DNA from: Alsobacter soli
Lineage (GTDB): Bacteria > Pseudomonadota > Alphaproteobacteria > Rhizobiales > Beijerinckiaceae
Assembly: GCA_945883115.1 (NCBI GenBank)
Contig: CAMCXA010000022.1
Location: forward strand, 1 to 35,815
Length of the DNA stretch: 35,815 nucleotides
Reading direction: 5' to 3'
Part shown: in pieces, positions 16,605-25,141 of the stretch
Layout: each line of letters starts with the position of its first letter
How positions within the stretch are numbered: the first letter of the stretch is position 1
Made by a program: the position numbers and the translations under genes
Notes under the pieces: generated by a model
Told to the model about the DNA's origin: nothing
The model's database searches: none
Seen by the model: only the letters and a program-made list of their open reading frames with translations

Positions 16605-18200
16605 TCACGCCCACGCCATGAACGCCGCCAGCATCGGATCGGTCCGGAAATCCGATCCGCGCAAGGGTCGCGCAAGCGAGAGGCCGGCCAGCGTTCTCAC
16701 CCGGGAGAGCGCGACATAGACTTGACCGGGCGCAAAAGCCCCCGCGCCAAAATCCACCCGAACATCATCGAGCGTCAGGCCCTGCGCCTTGTGGATGGTA
16801 ATCGCCCAGGCAGGGATCAACGGCACCTGTTGGAACGCGCCCACCACTTCATTCTCGATCTTCTGGCTGGCATCGCTCCACACCTGCCTGATCTTTTCCC
16901 ATTTTGCCGGCTCGACATGATGTTCCTCACGGGAATGATCAAAACGGACAAACACCTCGTCCTCCTTGATCCGTGTTACCGTTCCGAGCGAGCCGTTGAT
17001 CCAGCGCCGGTTTGTGTCGTTCCGCGTCGCCATCACGCGGGCACCGACTTTGAGCTCAAGCCGTTCGGGCACGGGCGCCGGATCGCGCCCTGACTCGAAC
17101 TTGCCCTTCACGACAGCCTCGAAGACCGACGCCTCACCGCGGAGTGCCGCCAGCCCTTCCCGATTATAACGCTCGGCCGCTGCAAGCGTTGCCGTCAACA
17201 GCAAGGGTGCTGCCGAGTCGCGATGCGGGCGGAAACACCGCGCATTGAACACCTCCACCGCGTGTTCCACATCATCCCCTGCCCTCACCTTGCCGAGCAG
17301 ATCGATGAATTCCTGTTCGTCCTGCCGGTAGACGTGATCGAGCGAGATTTTTGTTACCGGCGCATGGCGCAAGGCGCGCGCGCTGAACGCATAGGGCGTG
17401 CGATATTCCATCTGCTCCAGAATTTCCCGGTCGCCATCGCGAACAACGGGCGGCAATTGCAGAAAATCCCCTACCATCACGATCTGCACCCCGCCAAAGG
17501 GGCGGTCATCGCTGCGGATTTCCCTGAGCCGCGCATCAATCGCGTCCATCACATCGACGCGCACCATCGAAATCTCGTCAATCACGAGGCGCGTCATCCG
17601 CCGGTAGAGGGGGCCGAAATGCCGCCCCGGCACCATCTCGTCAGGATTCAAAATCACGGGCGGAAACTGGAAGAACGAGTGGATTGTCTGCGCGCCGGCA
17701 TTCAGCGCCGCCACGCCCGTTGGCGCGACAATCGCCTGCGTATCGCCGCCCGGCCTGTTGCGCAGATAACGGATCAAGGTTGTTTTGCCTGTCCCTGCCC
17801 GCCCGAGAATGAGCACCGCTGGTGCGCCGTCATCAATCGCCTCGAGCGCTTCAGCGACACCCGGCAACGCCTCATACGCCTCGTCTGCAACAAACTGGAC
17901 CGGCGGCACGGGCCGTCGCGGCATGATTTTGCTTGGTGCCTCATCCGTTGGCTTACCCCGTGCAGCGGGCGGCTTGCGAGCGAACCCGCCGCGTACCCAT
18001 GCCCGTGTAGGGGTATCAAAACGACCGCCCCCGCCATTTCCACCGGATGCAAAATCGGCATGCGCCCTGAGCGCTGCAATGATCAGCCGGGCATCATCCT
18101 TCTGCTTCTCGCCGCCCTCGGCCAGAATCCGCTCGCAGTTCAGCCGCAACTGCTCCCGTTCGATGGCCCCCATAAAGGGAACCTGCTTCAGAATTTTCAT
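16605..18200 (-). CDS. Pif1/RecD-like superfamily 1 helicase
   Basis: The 531-residue protein carries Walker A GRAGTGKT at residues 133-140, APTGVAALNAGAQTIHSFF (motif Ia), Walker B VIDEISMV, GDFLQLPPV (motif III) and a C-terminal TIHKAQGLTLDDV with VALSRVRTL (motifs V and VI). These are the motifs of Pif1-type 5'-3' DNA helicases. The N-terminal 110 residues form a separate basic and Gly-rich region with no recognised domain. ATG 18200 is preferred to TTG 18230 since it begins the conserved block and needs no rare start. Its partner proteins and substrate are not shown by context. Confidence 0.88.
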   Translation of the reverse strand: MKILKQVPFMGAIEREQLRLNCERILAEGGEKQKDDARLIIAALRAHADFASGGNGGGGRFDTPTRAWVRGGFARKPPAARGKPTDEAPSKIMPRRPVPPVQFVADEAYEALPGVAEALEAIDDGAPAVLILGRAGTGKTTLIRYLRNRPGGDTQAIVAPTGVAALNAGAQTIHSFFQFPPVILNPDEMVPGRHFGPLYRRMTRLVIDEISMVRVDVMDAIDARLREIRSDDRPFGGVQIVMVGDFLQLPPVVRDGDREILEQMEYRTPYAFSARALRHAPVTKISLDHVYRQDEQEFIDLLGKVRAGDDVEHAVEVFNARCFRPHRDSAAPLLLTATLAAAERYNREGLAALRGEASVFEAVVKGKFESGRDPAPVPERLELKVGARVMATRNDTNRRWINGSLGTVTRIKEDEVFVRFDHSREEHHVEPAKWEKIRQVWSDASQKIENEVVGAFQQVPLIPAWAITIHKAQGLTLDDVRVDFGAGAFAPGQVYVALSRVRTLAGLSLARPLRGSDFRTDPMLAAFMAWA

Positions 18201-18409
18201 TGTCACGGCATCATACTCCGGCCCGCGCAAAGTCTAGCGGATCGCGCCGTGATTTGGACAGCGAAACATGCTCGCACATGCGTTATCAGCGCATATTGCT
18301 GGTAGGCTTTTCTCGAAAGCGCATTTTTGCACTGGCTATCTCCACTTGTTTTAAAAATATCAGCACCCCGCCCCCCGAACGAACCTCGCTTTGAACGTTG
18401 CGCCAAACC

Positions 18410-18439
18410 TTGACTCATGCCCCGCTTTTCCCCTAGTAC
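18410..18439 (+). promoter_or_regulatory. Candidate ffh promoter
   Basis: TTGACT (18410-18415) is followed after 18 bases by TAGTAC (18434-18439). It would start a leader of about 160 bases before ffh. It is the best -35/-10 pair I can see in the region. Confidence 0.4.
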
Positions 18440-18604
18440 TTCCTTTATTCATCGACGGTTACGTCCTTGAGCCGCCGCCCGGTCCTTGAGAGTCCGGAGG
18501 TCCACGCCCGACAGCGCGATGCGCCCTCGGGCGCGTTTGGCTTTGTGACGTAGGGTGTCGGCTCATCACAGCGGGCAGTTTACGCCCGCCAACGCAGGAC
18601 GGTC
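18440..18604 (+). promoter_or_regulatory. Structured 5' leader of ffh
   Basis: The sequence has the repeat GTCCTTGAG twice (18463-18471 and 18482-18490), then three consecutive inverted repeats. These are GCGCC/GGCGC around CTCG (18521-18534), TGTGA/TCACA (18544-18548 and 18566-18570), and GCGGGC/GCCCGC around AGTTTAC (18571-18589). The last ends 15 bases before the ffh start. It may be a regulatory leader; the ligand or protein that acts on it, if any, is unknown. Confidence 0.4.
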
Positions 18605-20176
18605 ATGTTCGAGAGTCTTTCCGAAAAGCTCTCCGGTATCCTCTCCACGCTCACGCGCCGCGGCGCGCTGACCGAGGCGGATGTCGATGCTGCGTTGAGC
18701 GAGGTCCGTCGTGCCCTGATCGAGGCGGACGTTGCGCTCGATGTCGTCCGCTCGTTCACCGACAAGGTGCGCGCCCGCGCCGTCGGTGCCGAAGTTGTCA
18801 AATCCGTTACTCCCGGCCAGATGGTCATCAAGATCGTCAATGACGTTCTGGTCGATACACTCGGCTCGGACACTGCGACCATTGATCTCGAAGCGGTCCC
18901 CCCCGTCCCGATCCTGATGGTCGGTCTGCAGGGTTCGGGCAAAACCACGTCTACGGCGAAAATCGCCAAGCGCCTCACCGAGAAGATGAAGCGCAAAGTG
19001 CTGATGGCCTCGCTCGATACCCGACGCCCCGCAGCGATGGAACAGCTTGCCAGCCTCGGCAAACAACTCTCGATCGATGTTCTGCCGATTGTCGCCGGCC
19101 AGTCGCCGGTCCAGATCGCCCGCCGCGCCATGGAGGCCGGCCGTCTGGGCGGCTTCGATGTTGTCATGCTCGACACGGCCGGTCGCACGACGCTCGACGA
19201 AGCCCTGATGATCGAAGTGGCCGAGGTCAAGGCCGCCGTCAATCCGCATGAGGTTCTGCTCGTTGCTGATGCCCTCACCGGTCAGGACGCCGTCAACACC
19301 GCCCGCGCCTTTGAAGATCGCGTCGGCCTCACCGGTATCGTTCTCACCCGCGTCGACGGCGATGGCCGTGGCGGCGCCGCGCTCTCGATGCGCGCTGTTA
19401 CCGGCAAGCCGATCAAGCTTGTCGGCACCGGCGAGAAGATGGATGCGCTCGAGGAGTTCCACCCCTCCCGCATCGCCAATCGCATTCTCAGCATGGGCGA
19501 CATTGTCTCGCTCGTCGAAAAGGCCGTCGAGAACATCGATCAGGCCGAGGCCCTGCGTACCGCGGAGAAGATGCGGAAAGGCACCTTCGACCTGAATGAT
19601 CTGCGCGATCAATTGCGCCAGATCGAGCGGCTTGGTGGCGTTGGCGGCCTGATGGGCATGATCCCCGGCATCGCCAAGATGAAAGATCAGATTTCCGCAG
19701 CCCATCTTGATGGCAAAGTCGTCAAGCATCAGGTCGCGATCATCAACTCGATGACCCCTTCCGAGCGTCGTAATCCGGATATCCTCAAGGCTTCGCGTAA
19801 GAAGCGGATTGCGTCCGGAGCGGGTGCAAAAGTTGAGGAGATCAACCGTCTGCTCAAACAGCATCGCCAGATGGCCGACATGATGAAATCCATGGGCAAG
19901 GGTGGCAAGCGTGGCCCGATGGCCGGCTTCGCCAACATGTTCGGATTGGGTGGAAATATGCCGGGTATGCCCGGTTCGCCACCGGAATTGGACACACCCA
20001 GTTCAACGCGGAACAATACCATACCTAACCTTGGAAATTTTCCTGGAAAAGCACCGGAAATTTCCAGTCCCTCATTCCAACAAATCTCCAACAAAATTCC
20101 CCCGAAACTCCCCGGTTTAGGTTCCGTCCTGCCGGGTCTCGGTGGATTTAATCCTTTCGCCGGAAAGAAAAAATAA
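18605..20176 (+). CDS. ffh: Signal recognition particle protein Ffh
   Basis: Ffh binds 4.5S RNA and signal sequences and delivers ribosomes to FtsY at the membrane. The 523 residues comprise the N domain, the G domain with P-loop GLQGSGKT (107-114), [11 protein letters not shown] (139 on), [10 protein letters not shown] and [10 protein letters not shown], and a Met-rich M domain ([13 protein letters not shown], then the RNA-binding SERRNPDIL and [19 protein letters not shown]). A C-terminal tail of roughly 80 residues is rich in Gly, Pro, Phe and Asn (for example [12 protein letters not shown], ending FNPFAGKKK). That tail is more AT-rich and differs in codon use from the rest. It heads an operon with rpsP, rimM and trmD. 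Confidence 0.97.
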   Translation: MFESLSEKLSGILSTLTRRGALTEADVDAALSEVRRALIEADVALDVVRSFTDKVRARAVGAEVVKSVTPGQMVIKIVNDVLVDTLGSDTATIDLEAVPPVPILMVGLQGSGKTTSTAKIAKRLTEKMKRKVLMASLDTRRPAAMEQLASLGKQLSIDVLPIVAGQSPVQIARRAMEAGRLGGFDVVMLDTAGRTTLDEALMIEVAEVKAAVNPHEVLLVADALTGQDAVNTARAFEDRVGLTGIVLTRVDGDGRGGAALSMRAVTGKPIKLVGTGEKMDALEEFHPSRIANRILSMGDIVSLVEKAVENIDQAEALRTAEKMRKGTFDLNDLRDQLRQIERLGGVGGLMGMIPGIAKMKDQISAAHLDGKVVKHQVAIINSMTPSERRNPDILKASRKKRIASGAGAKVEEINRLLKQHRQMADMMKSMGKGGKRGPMAGFANMFGLGGNMPGMPGSPPELDTPSSTRNNTIPNLGNFPGKAPEISSPSFQQISNKIPPKLPGLGSVLPGLGGFNPFAGKKK

Positions 20177-20222
20177 CCCCTTCCACTCAACTTTCTCATA
20201 TAAAACCAAAAGGAAAAGTATA

Positions 20223-20738
20223 ATGCCTCTTAAAATCAGATTAGCCCGCGGTGGCGCAAAGAAACGCCCTCACTATTCGATCGTCGTTGCTGACTCGCGC
20301 TACCCGCGTGATGGCCGTTTCATCGAGAAGCTCGGCACATTCGACCCGATGAAGCCGAAGGACTCGGCCGAACGCGTGAAATTGGACGTTGATAGCGCCA
20401 AGGCATGGCTTGCGAAGGGTGCCCAGCCGACCGACCGCGTCGAGCGCTTCCTTGAAGCCGTTGGCCTCTGGACCCGCAAGGCACGCAACAATCCCGAGAA
20501 GTCCAAGCCGAAGAAGAAGGCTCAGGAGCGTCTTGATGCTGCTGCCGCCGAAGTGACGAAGGCCGCGGAAGCTGCTGCTGCCGCCGTTGCAGCCGCTGCT
20601 GCAGCTGCTGCTGCACCACCGGTTGAGGCTCCGGTTGAGGCTCCGGTCGAAGCGCCTGTTGAGGCTCCTGTTGAGGCTCCTGTTGAGGCTCCTGTTGAGG
20701 CAGCTGCAGAGCCTGCTGCCGACGCTCCGGCAGAATAA
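20223..20738 (+). CDS. rpsP: 30S ribosomal protein S16 with long C-terminal extension
   Basis: The first 85 or so residues are a normal S16 ([19 protein letters not shown], then [19 protein letters not shown] and [12 protein letters not shown]). Total length is 171, whereas family members are commonly 80-110. The extension has a Lys-rich hinge ([13 protein letters not shown]), an Ala-rich helix-prone stretch and seven exact PVEA units before an acidic end. The frame is open 27 codons upstream, but ATG 20223 has AGGAAAAG just before it and starts the conserved protein. It follows ffh by 46 bases and precedes rimM by 12. Confidence 0.95.
   Translation: MPLKIRLARGGAKKRPHYSIVVADSRYPRDGRFIEKLGTFDPMKPKDSAERVKLDVDSAKAWLAKGAQPTDRVERFLEAVGLWTRKARNNPEKSKPKKKAQERLDAAAAEVTKAAEAAAAAVAAAAAAAAAPPVEAPVEAPVEAPVEAPVEAPVEAPVEAAAEPAADAPAE
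20619..20702 (+). repeat. Seven tandem 12-base units inside rpsP
   Basis: Each unit encodes Pro-Val-Glu-Ala. The consensus is CCTGTTGAGGCT, and unit variants CCGGTTGAGGCT and CCGGTCGAAGCG occur in the first three copies. The last three full units are nearly identical, which suggests recent slippage expansion. A change in copy number would keep the frame because the unit is a multiple of three. Confidence 0.95.
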
Positions 20739-20750
20739 GGATAGATATCG

Positions 20751-21338
20751 ATGCGCCGCCCTCCGAGCCCCATTCAGGACAAACAGGGCGGCGCTTCACA
20801 TCAGCTGGTTGAGGTCGGCATTTTTGGTGCGCCTCATGGTGTGCGCGGCGAACTTCGCTTGAAGTCGTTCACGGCTTATCCGGCAACGATTGCGGACTAT
20901 GCGCCGCTGACATCGGAAGACGGCAAAAGATCTTTCAAAATCAAATCTCTCCGTCCAATCAAAGACGATATGCTGGTTGTCTCGATTGAGGGCATCGCAG
21001 ATCGTGATGCGGCGGAAACGCTCACGAATCTCCGCCTGTTTGTCCCCCGTGACCAACTCCCGCCTCCTGACGAGGAAGAGTATTATCACGCTGATCTCAT
21101 CGGCCTGAAGGTCGAAAATTCAAATGGACTGGCAATCGGTTATGTCACGGCAGTTCATGATTTCGGCGCAGGCGACATTCTCGATATCACGCTTGATCGT
21201 GGCGGCCCTTCGGTCCTCTTGCCTTTTACAAAAGCCGCCGTGCCGGAGATCAACCTTCAGGAAGGCCGCTTGATTGCCGTCATCCCTGAAGAAAGTGACG
21301 ACAAAGCCGCTGATGCGCCGGATCATGCCGATCAATGA
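20751..21338 (+). CDS. rimM: 16S rRNA processing factor RimM
   Basis: RimM helps mature the 30S head by binding ribosomal protein S19. The 195-residue protein shows [21 protein letters not shown] at the N-terminal domain start, then a PRC-barrel domain with [15 protein letters not shown] and [11 protein letters not shown] low-complexity first stretch ([14 protein letters not shown]) precedes the conserved start and may be flexible. AAGGA sits eight or so bases upstream and overlaps the rpsP stop. The stop overlaps the trmD start by four bases, ATGA. Confidence 0.95.
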   Translation: MRRPPSPIQDKQGGASHQLVEVGIFGAPHGVRGELRLKSFTAYPATIADYAPLTSEDGKRSFKIKSLRPIKDDMLVVSIEGIADRDAAETLTNLRLFVPRDQLPPPDEEEYYHADLIGLKVENSNGLAIGYVTAVHDFGAGDILDITLDRGGPSVLLPFTKAAVPEINLQEGRLIAVIPEESDDKAADAPDHADQ

Positions 21339-22033
21339 CACAGTTTCAGGTTGATATACTGACGCTTTTTCCTGACATGTTCCCCGGAACACTCGGATTT
21401 TCTCTGGCGGGCGACGCACTCCTCAAAAACATTTGGTCGCTTAAGGTTCACGATATTCGTGAGCATGGTATCGGCAAGCACCGGACGGTGGATGATAGCC
21501 CCGCTGGCGGTGGGGCTGGTATGGTTCTCCGAGCCGATGTGTTGGCCGCTGCCATTGATCATGCGATCATGCCGGATGATCCCCGCCCGCGCCTGCTGAT
21601 GAGCCCGCGCGGCACGCCATTGACCCAGATGCGCGTTCGTGAACTGGCCTCCGGCCCGGGTGCGATCATTCTGTGCGGGCGTTTTGAGGCGGTTGACGAG
21701 CGGCTGATAAGTGCGAGAAATTTCGAGGAAATTTCTGTCGGCGATTATATTTTGTCGGGCGGAGAACCGGCTTCTATTGTTCTGCTCGACGCCTGCATCC
21801 GGCTACTGCCCGGTGTCATGGGCAAGGAAAGCTCCGGCGAGGATGAAAGTTTCGAAGGGGGGCTGCTTGAATACCCCCATTATACGCGCCCCCGCGAATG
21901 GGAGGGCCGCAATATTCCGGATATTCTTCTCTCCGGCGATCACAAAAAAATCGCCGAATGGCGCCGCGCCGAGAGCGAGCGATTGACGGCAGAGCGCCGA
22001 CCGGATTTGTTGAAGAAAGCGAAGGGCGAATAA
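21335..22033 (+). CDS. trmD: tRNA (guanine37-N1)-methyltransferase
   Basis: TrmD methylates G37 next to the anticodon and prevents +1 frameshifting. The 232-residue protein has [28 protein letters not shown] (SAM-proximal loop), [12 protein letters not shown], and [10 protein letters not shown] in the trefoil-knot SAM site. It overlaps rimM by four bases. In many alphaproteobacteria rplS (L19) comes next; here the next gene is prpE in the opposite direction, so rplS must be elsewhere or is lost from this cluster. Confidence 0.97.
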   Translation: MTQFQVDILTLFPDMFPGTLGFSLAGDALLKNIWSLKVHDIREHGIGKHRTVDDSPAGGGAGMVLRADVLAAAIDHAIMPDDPRPRLLMSPRGTPLTQMRVRELASGPGAIILCGRFEAVDERLISARNFEEISVGDYILSGGEPASIVLLDACIRLLPGVMGKESSGEDESFEGGLLEYPHYTRPREWEGRNIPDILLSGDHKKIAEWRRAESERLTAERRPDLLKKAKGE

Positions 22034-22041
22034 CGAATTGG

Positions 22042-22062
22042 GAATAGGGCGCGCCCCTATTC
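22042..22062. terminator. Hairpin between convergent trmD and prpE
   Basis: GAATAGGG (22042-22049) pairs with CCCTATTC (22055-22062) around CGCGC. It lies between two converging stop codons and could serve both directions. T's follow only after 14 bases on the + strand, so its efficiency is uncertain. Confidence 0.5.
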
Positions 22063-22078
22063 GCTACTCGCTCTAATT

Positions 22079-23989
22079 TTACTTCGCCAATCCCTTGGCC
22101 TGCAACGCAAGCTTGATCTCATCCAGCACTGCGGGGTCATCAATCGTCGGCGGCAATGTCCACGCATCCCCGTCCGCGATCTTCTTCATTGTCCCGCGCA
22201 GGATTTTTCCTGACCTCGTCTTTGGTAACTTATTGACGATAATGGCAATTTTGAACGCGGCTACCGGCCCTATTTCCTGCCGGACGCGTTCCACCAATTC
22301 CTTTTCAATCTGGGCAATCGGTGTGCTGACGCCCGCCTTCAGAACCGCAAATCCGCAGGGTTGTTCGCCTTTCAGCGCGTCCTTGATGCCGACAACCGCG
22401 CATTCGGCGACGGCAGAATGGCCGGAGAGAACCTCCTCCATGGCGCCCGTCGAAAGCCTGTGTCCGGCAACATTGATAATGTCATCCGTACGACCCATGA
22501 TGAATAAATAGCCATCCTCATCAATATATCCGGCATCAGATGTCGAATAATAACCAGGATAGGTCGTTAAATAGCTCTCCACAAATCTTTGTTCTGCTTC
22601 CCACAAGGTCGGGAGGCAGCTCGGTGGCAGCGGCAATTTGATGACAATCGATCCCATTTTGCCTGTTGGCACCGGATTTCCAGCTTCATCCACTATTCTG
22701 ACATCGTAACCGGGCATCGCGACGGTCGGCGAGCCATGTTTCACCGGCAATTGCCCCATCCCTAACGGATTTCCGGCAATAGCCCACCCGGTTTCAGTCT
22801 GCCACCAATGATCAATGACAGGAACGCCCAGCATCTGCTCGGCCCATCGTACCGTATCCGGATCCGCCCGCTCCCCTGCGAGAAATAGAGCCGTAAAGTT
22901 TGTTAAATCATATTTTTTGAGCTCCAAACCCTCGGGATCTTCTTTTCGGATTGCTCGAAAGGCAGTTGGAGCAGTAAATAATGCTTTCACTCGATGTTCG
23001 GAAATAACCCGCCAGAACGCTCCGGCATCGGGCGTTCCGACCGGCTTGCCTTCATAGAGTATGGTCGTTGCCCCGATGATCAGCGGTGCATAGACAATGT
23101 AGGAATGCCCAACGACCCAGCCTACATCCGACGCCGACCAGAACACGTCGCCGGGCTTGATGCCGTAAATTGCGCCCATCGTCCAAGCCATCGCAACGAG
23201 ATGTCCGCCATTGTCACGAACGACGCCTTTGGGCTTTCCCGTTGTCCCGGAAGTGTAGAGGATATAGAGCGGATCAGTTGTCGATATTTCGGCGCAAGGA
23301 ACTGATTTATTTGAGTCTTTCGCCTTCCCGATGAGGCTGGTCCAATCATGGTCTCGTCCCTGAACAAGCGAGGCAGGATGTTCTTTTCTTTGGAAAACGA
23401 TGACATTTTCCGGCTTGTGGGAAGCGATCTCGATGGCCTCGTCAATCATGGGTTTATAGGCGACAAGCCGGTTCGGCTCGATCCCACACGATCCGGCTAG
23501 AATGACCTTGGGCCGGGAATCGTCAATCCGGGTCGCCAGTTCACGCGCGGCAAATCCGCCAAAAACGACCGAATGGATGGCCCCGATCCGTGCGCAGGCC
23601 ATCATGGCAAAAACAGTTTCGGGGATCATGGGCATATAAATAATGACCCGATCACCTTTCTGGACGCCAAATTCCAAAAGCACAAAGGCAAGTGCCTCGA
23701 CCTCGGTGAGTAATTCTCGATAGGTGATCGAACGTTTTGATCCGCTCACCGGGCTATCATAGATAATGGCAACCCGCTCGGGCGCAGTTTTAGCGTGACG
23801 ATCAACGGCATTATAACAGGTGTTGACGACACCATCAGGAAACCAGCGACCGTAAACGCCTAAATTCGGATCAAAAATCGTTTTTGGAAAATCGACCCAA
23901 TCGATGGTTTGTGCGGCCTCGGCCCAAAATTGTTCGGGTTCTGACAGTGAAAAACCATGTAACTTGCTAAATTTTAGAGCGTTCGTCAT
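22079..23989 (-). CDS. prpE: Propionyl-CoA synthetase (PrpE-type acyl-CoA synthetase)
   Basis: This Acs relative activates propionate. The 636 residues include the adenylation motif YTSGTTGKPKGVV, GSCGIEPNRLVAYKP (a stretch typical of PrpE rather than Acs), DHWWQTETGWAI and the C-terminal TRSGKILRGTMKKIADG with the acetylatable Lys. The start at 23989 has AGGAAG six bases upstream; the frame is open six codons further but that start is poorer. Operator-like repeats lie about 60-90 bases upstream. It is divergent from a TauE/SafE exporter gene. Propionate specificity is by family resemblance and not proven. Confidence 0.92.
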   Translation of the reverse strand: MTNALKFSKLHGFSLSEPEQFWAEAAQTIDWVDFPKTIFDPNLGVYGRWFPDGVVNTCYNAVDRHAKTAPERVAIIYDSPVSGSKRSITYRELLTEVEALAFVLLEFGVQKGDRVIIYMPMIPETVFAMMACARIGAIHSVVFGGFAARELATRIDDSRPKVILAGSCGIEPNRLVAYKPMIDEAIEIASHKPENVIVFQRKEHPASLVQGRDHDWTSLIGKAKDSNKSVPCAEISTTDPLYILYTSGTTGKPKGVVRDNGGHLVAMAWTMGAIYGIKPGDVFWSASDVGWVVGHSYIVYAPLIIGATTILYEGKPVGTPDAGAFWRVISEHRVKALFTAPTAFRAIRKEDPEGLELKKYDLTNFTALFLAGERADPDTVRWAEQMLGVPVIDHWWQTETGWAIAGNPLGMGQLPVKHGSPTVAMPGYDVRIVDEAGNPVPTGKMGSIVIKLPLPPSCLPTLWEAEQRFVESYLTTYPGYYSTSDAGYIDEDGYLFIMGRTDDIINVAGHRLSTGAMEEVLSGHSAVAECAVVGIKDALKGEQPCGFAVLKAGVSTPIAQIEKELVERVRQEIGPVAAFKIAIIVNKLPKTRSGKILRGTMKKIADGDAWTLPPTIDDPAVLDEIKLALQAKGLAK

Positions 23990-24043
23990 CAATAGCTTCC
24001 TAATCATTCGTCGTCGGGGTGATCCTTACACTCAATGCCATCC

Positions 24044-24079
24044 GTTGCAACACGCTTTGCAGTGGAGCATTGCAAAGCG
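24044..24079. promoter_or_regulatory. Candidate operator for propionate-responsive regulation of prpE
   Basis: Three TTTGCAA-like half-sites cluster here. GTTGCAAC (24044-24051) and TTTGCAG (24056-24062) are separated by four bases. TTGCAAAG follows (24070-24077). The larger inverted repeat CGCTTTGCA (24053-24061) and TGCAAAGCG (24071-24079) has nine-base arms and a nine-base loop. ScfR-family regulators such as PccR of Rhodobacter sphaeroides recognise paired TTTGCAA-type sites with a short spacer; I recall this from the literature and have not checked it. Confidence 0.6.
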
Positions 24080-24147
24080 GGGGGTTGCGGAAATCCAGAG
24101 ATCAAGTCACGTTCTGCGACTGTTAAATTACCCAGGCGTGCGCTTTA

Positions 24148-24909
24148 ATGATGACCTTTATCACTGACCCGTGGTTCTATGCGGCGGCAATTCCGGCAGT
24201 TATCCTCATGGGGCTTGCTAAAGGCGGATTTGCCGGCTTGGGATTATTGTCGATCCCCCTGATGGCGCTGGTTGTGTCGCCTGTGAAAGCTGCAGCTTTG
24301 ATGCTCCCGATCTTGATTGTTCAGGATATGGTCAGCACCTATGCCTATCGCCGCGATTTCGATATGCGGAACCTGACAATTCTTTTACCGGGCTGTCTCA
24401 TCGGTGTGTTTTTAGGATGGCTGATGGCGGCTCACGTGTCTGACGATCTCGTCAAACTCGGTGTCGGACTCATCTCGATTGGCTTTGTTATTCTCTATTG
24501 GAATAAGCGGGAAATTATCGGGGATCCGGTTCAGCGCGGCGTTCCTCTTGGCGTTTTCTGGGGAGCGATTGCCGGGTTTACGAGCTTTGTCGCTCACGCG
24601 GGCGGCCCGCCCTTCCAAGTTTATGTGATGCCGCAACGGCTGCCGCCACAGACTTATGTGGGTACGTCGACGTGGTTTTTCACAATTACGAACCTTGTCA
24701 AAGTTGTTCCGTATTTTTTACTGGGCCAGTTTTCGACGGAAAATTTAGGCACTTCGACGGCACTGTTTCCTGTTGCGCTTCTCTCGACTTTGGCAGGCGT
24801 ATGGCTTGTTCGGCGGATTGATGCTGCGCGCTTCTATACGATCATCTACGCACTGACATTCTTGATCGGCGTGAAACTGGTATTCGATACTGTAACGCCA
24901 CTGTTTTGA
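24148..24909 (+). CDS. TauE/SafE family sulfite exporter-like permease
   Basis: The 253-residue protein has about eight hydrophobic helices and family motifs GLAKGGFAGLG near residue 22 and SFVAHAGGPPFQVY near residue 148. Members export sulfite, sulfoacetate or other organic anions; the substrate here is unknown. Two Met codons stand together at the start (ATGATG), and either may be used. It is divergent from prpE and shares that control region, so an anion linked to propionate use is possible but speculative. The 6S RNA candidate follows. Confidence 0.88.
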   Translation: MMTFITDPWFYAAAIPAVILMGLAKGGFAGLGLLSIPLMALVVSPVKAAALMLPILIVQDMVSTYAYRRDFDMRNLTILLPGCLIGVFLGWLMAAHVSDDLVKLGVGLISIGFVILYWNKREIIGDPVQRGVPLGVFWGAIAGFTSFVAHAGGPPFQVYVMPQRLPPQTYVGTSTWFFTITNLVKVVPYFLLGQFSTENLGTSTALFPVALLSTLAGVWLVRRIDAARFYTIIYALTFLIGVKLVFDTVTPLF

Positions 24910-24962
24910 GGATCGGATCAATCAGTACTGGTAAAAGCAACATAAAGAGCCTAATTAAGGAC

Positions 24963-25120
24963 TGCGGGGCTGCGGGATTCGTGAGAACAAATGTATTCTC
25001 GGGGCCTTATCGACCCAACGGGAGCTGTTCCTGTCTTCGTCCGTGGACTTAGGCACACGGTGCCCACCTATTTATGTAGGTTCTCGGGATCGATCGTTCC
25101 ACGGTCATTGTGGCTCCGCA
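24963..25120 (+). ncRNA. ssrS: 6S RNA candidate
   Basis: The interval is about 158 bases long and lies right before the 5-formyltetrahydrofolate cyclo-ligase gene, the usual position of ssrS in proteobacteria. The ends pair: TGCGGGGC (24963-24970) with GCTCCGCA (25113-25120), continuing through CGTG (24980-24983) with CACG (25100-25103). A large open central region and an inner stem (GGGC at 25002 with GCCC at 25062) follow, which is the 6S pattern that mimics an open promoter. A TAATTA at 24952-24957 is a fitting -10 box. 6S RNA binds sigma-70 RNA polymerase in stationary phase. Confidence 0.68.
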
Positions 25121-25141
25121 CCTCTTTGAGCACTATTCGGA

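Larger units (their letters stand above)
18201..18604. other. 404-base intergenic region between divergent helicase and ffh genes
   Basis: It carries a promoter candidate and a structured leader for ffh on the + strand. An AT-rich patch near 18345-18362 lies in the left half. I searched by eye for clustered TTATCCACA-type DnaA boxes and saw none. Confidence 0.6.

Noticed and set aside
17223-18305. Long + strand frame opposite the helicase (360 codons)
   Set aside because: Antisense shadow of the helicase gene; rich in His, Arg and Pro as expected from reversed codons.
18201-18604. Replication origin
   Set aside because: The composition change is suggestive, but no DnaA-box cluster or clear AT-rich unwinding region is visible; kept only as a finding to test.
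18566-19864. Long minus-strand frame opposite ffh (432 codons)
   Set aside because: It lies wholly antisense to a secure gene; the peptide is a mirror of ffh codon bias with no recognised domain.
20619-20702. CRISPR-like array
   Set aside because: The repeats are a coding 12-base tandem within rpsP with no spacers; no CRISPR array is present in the window.
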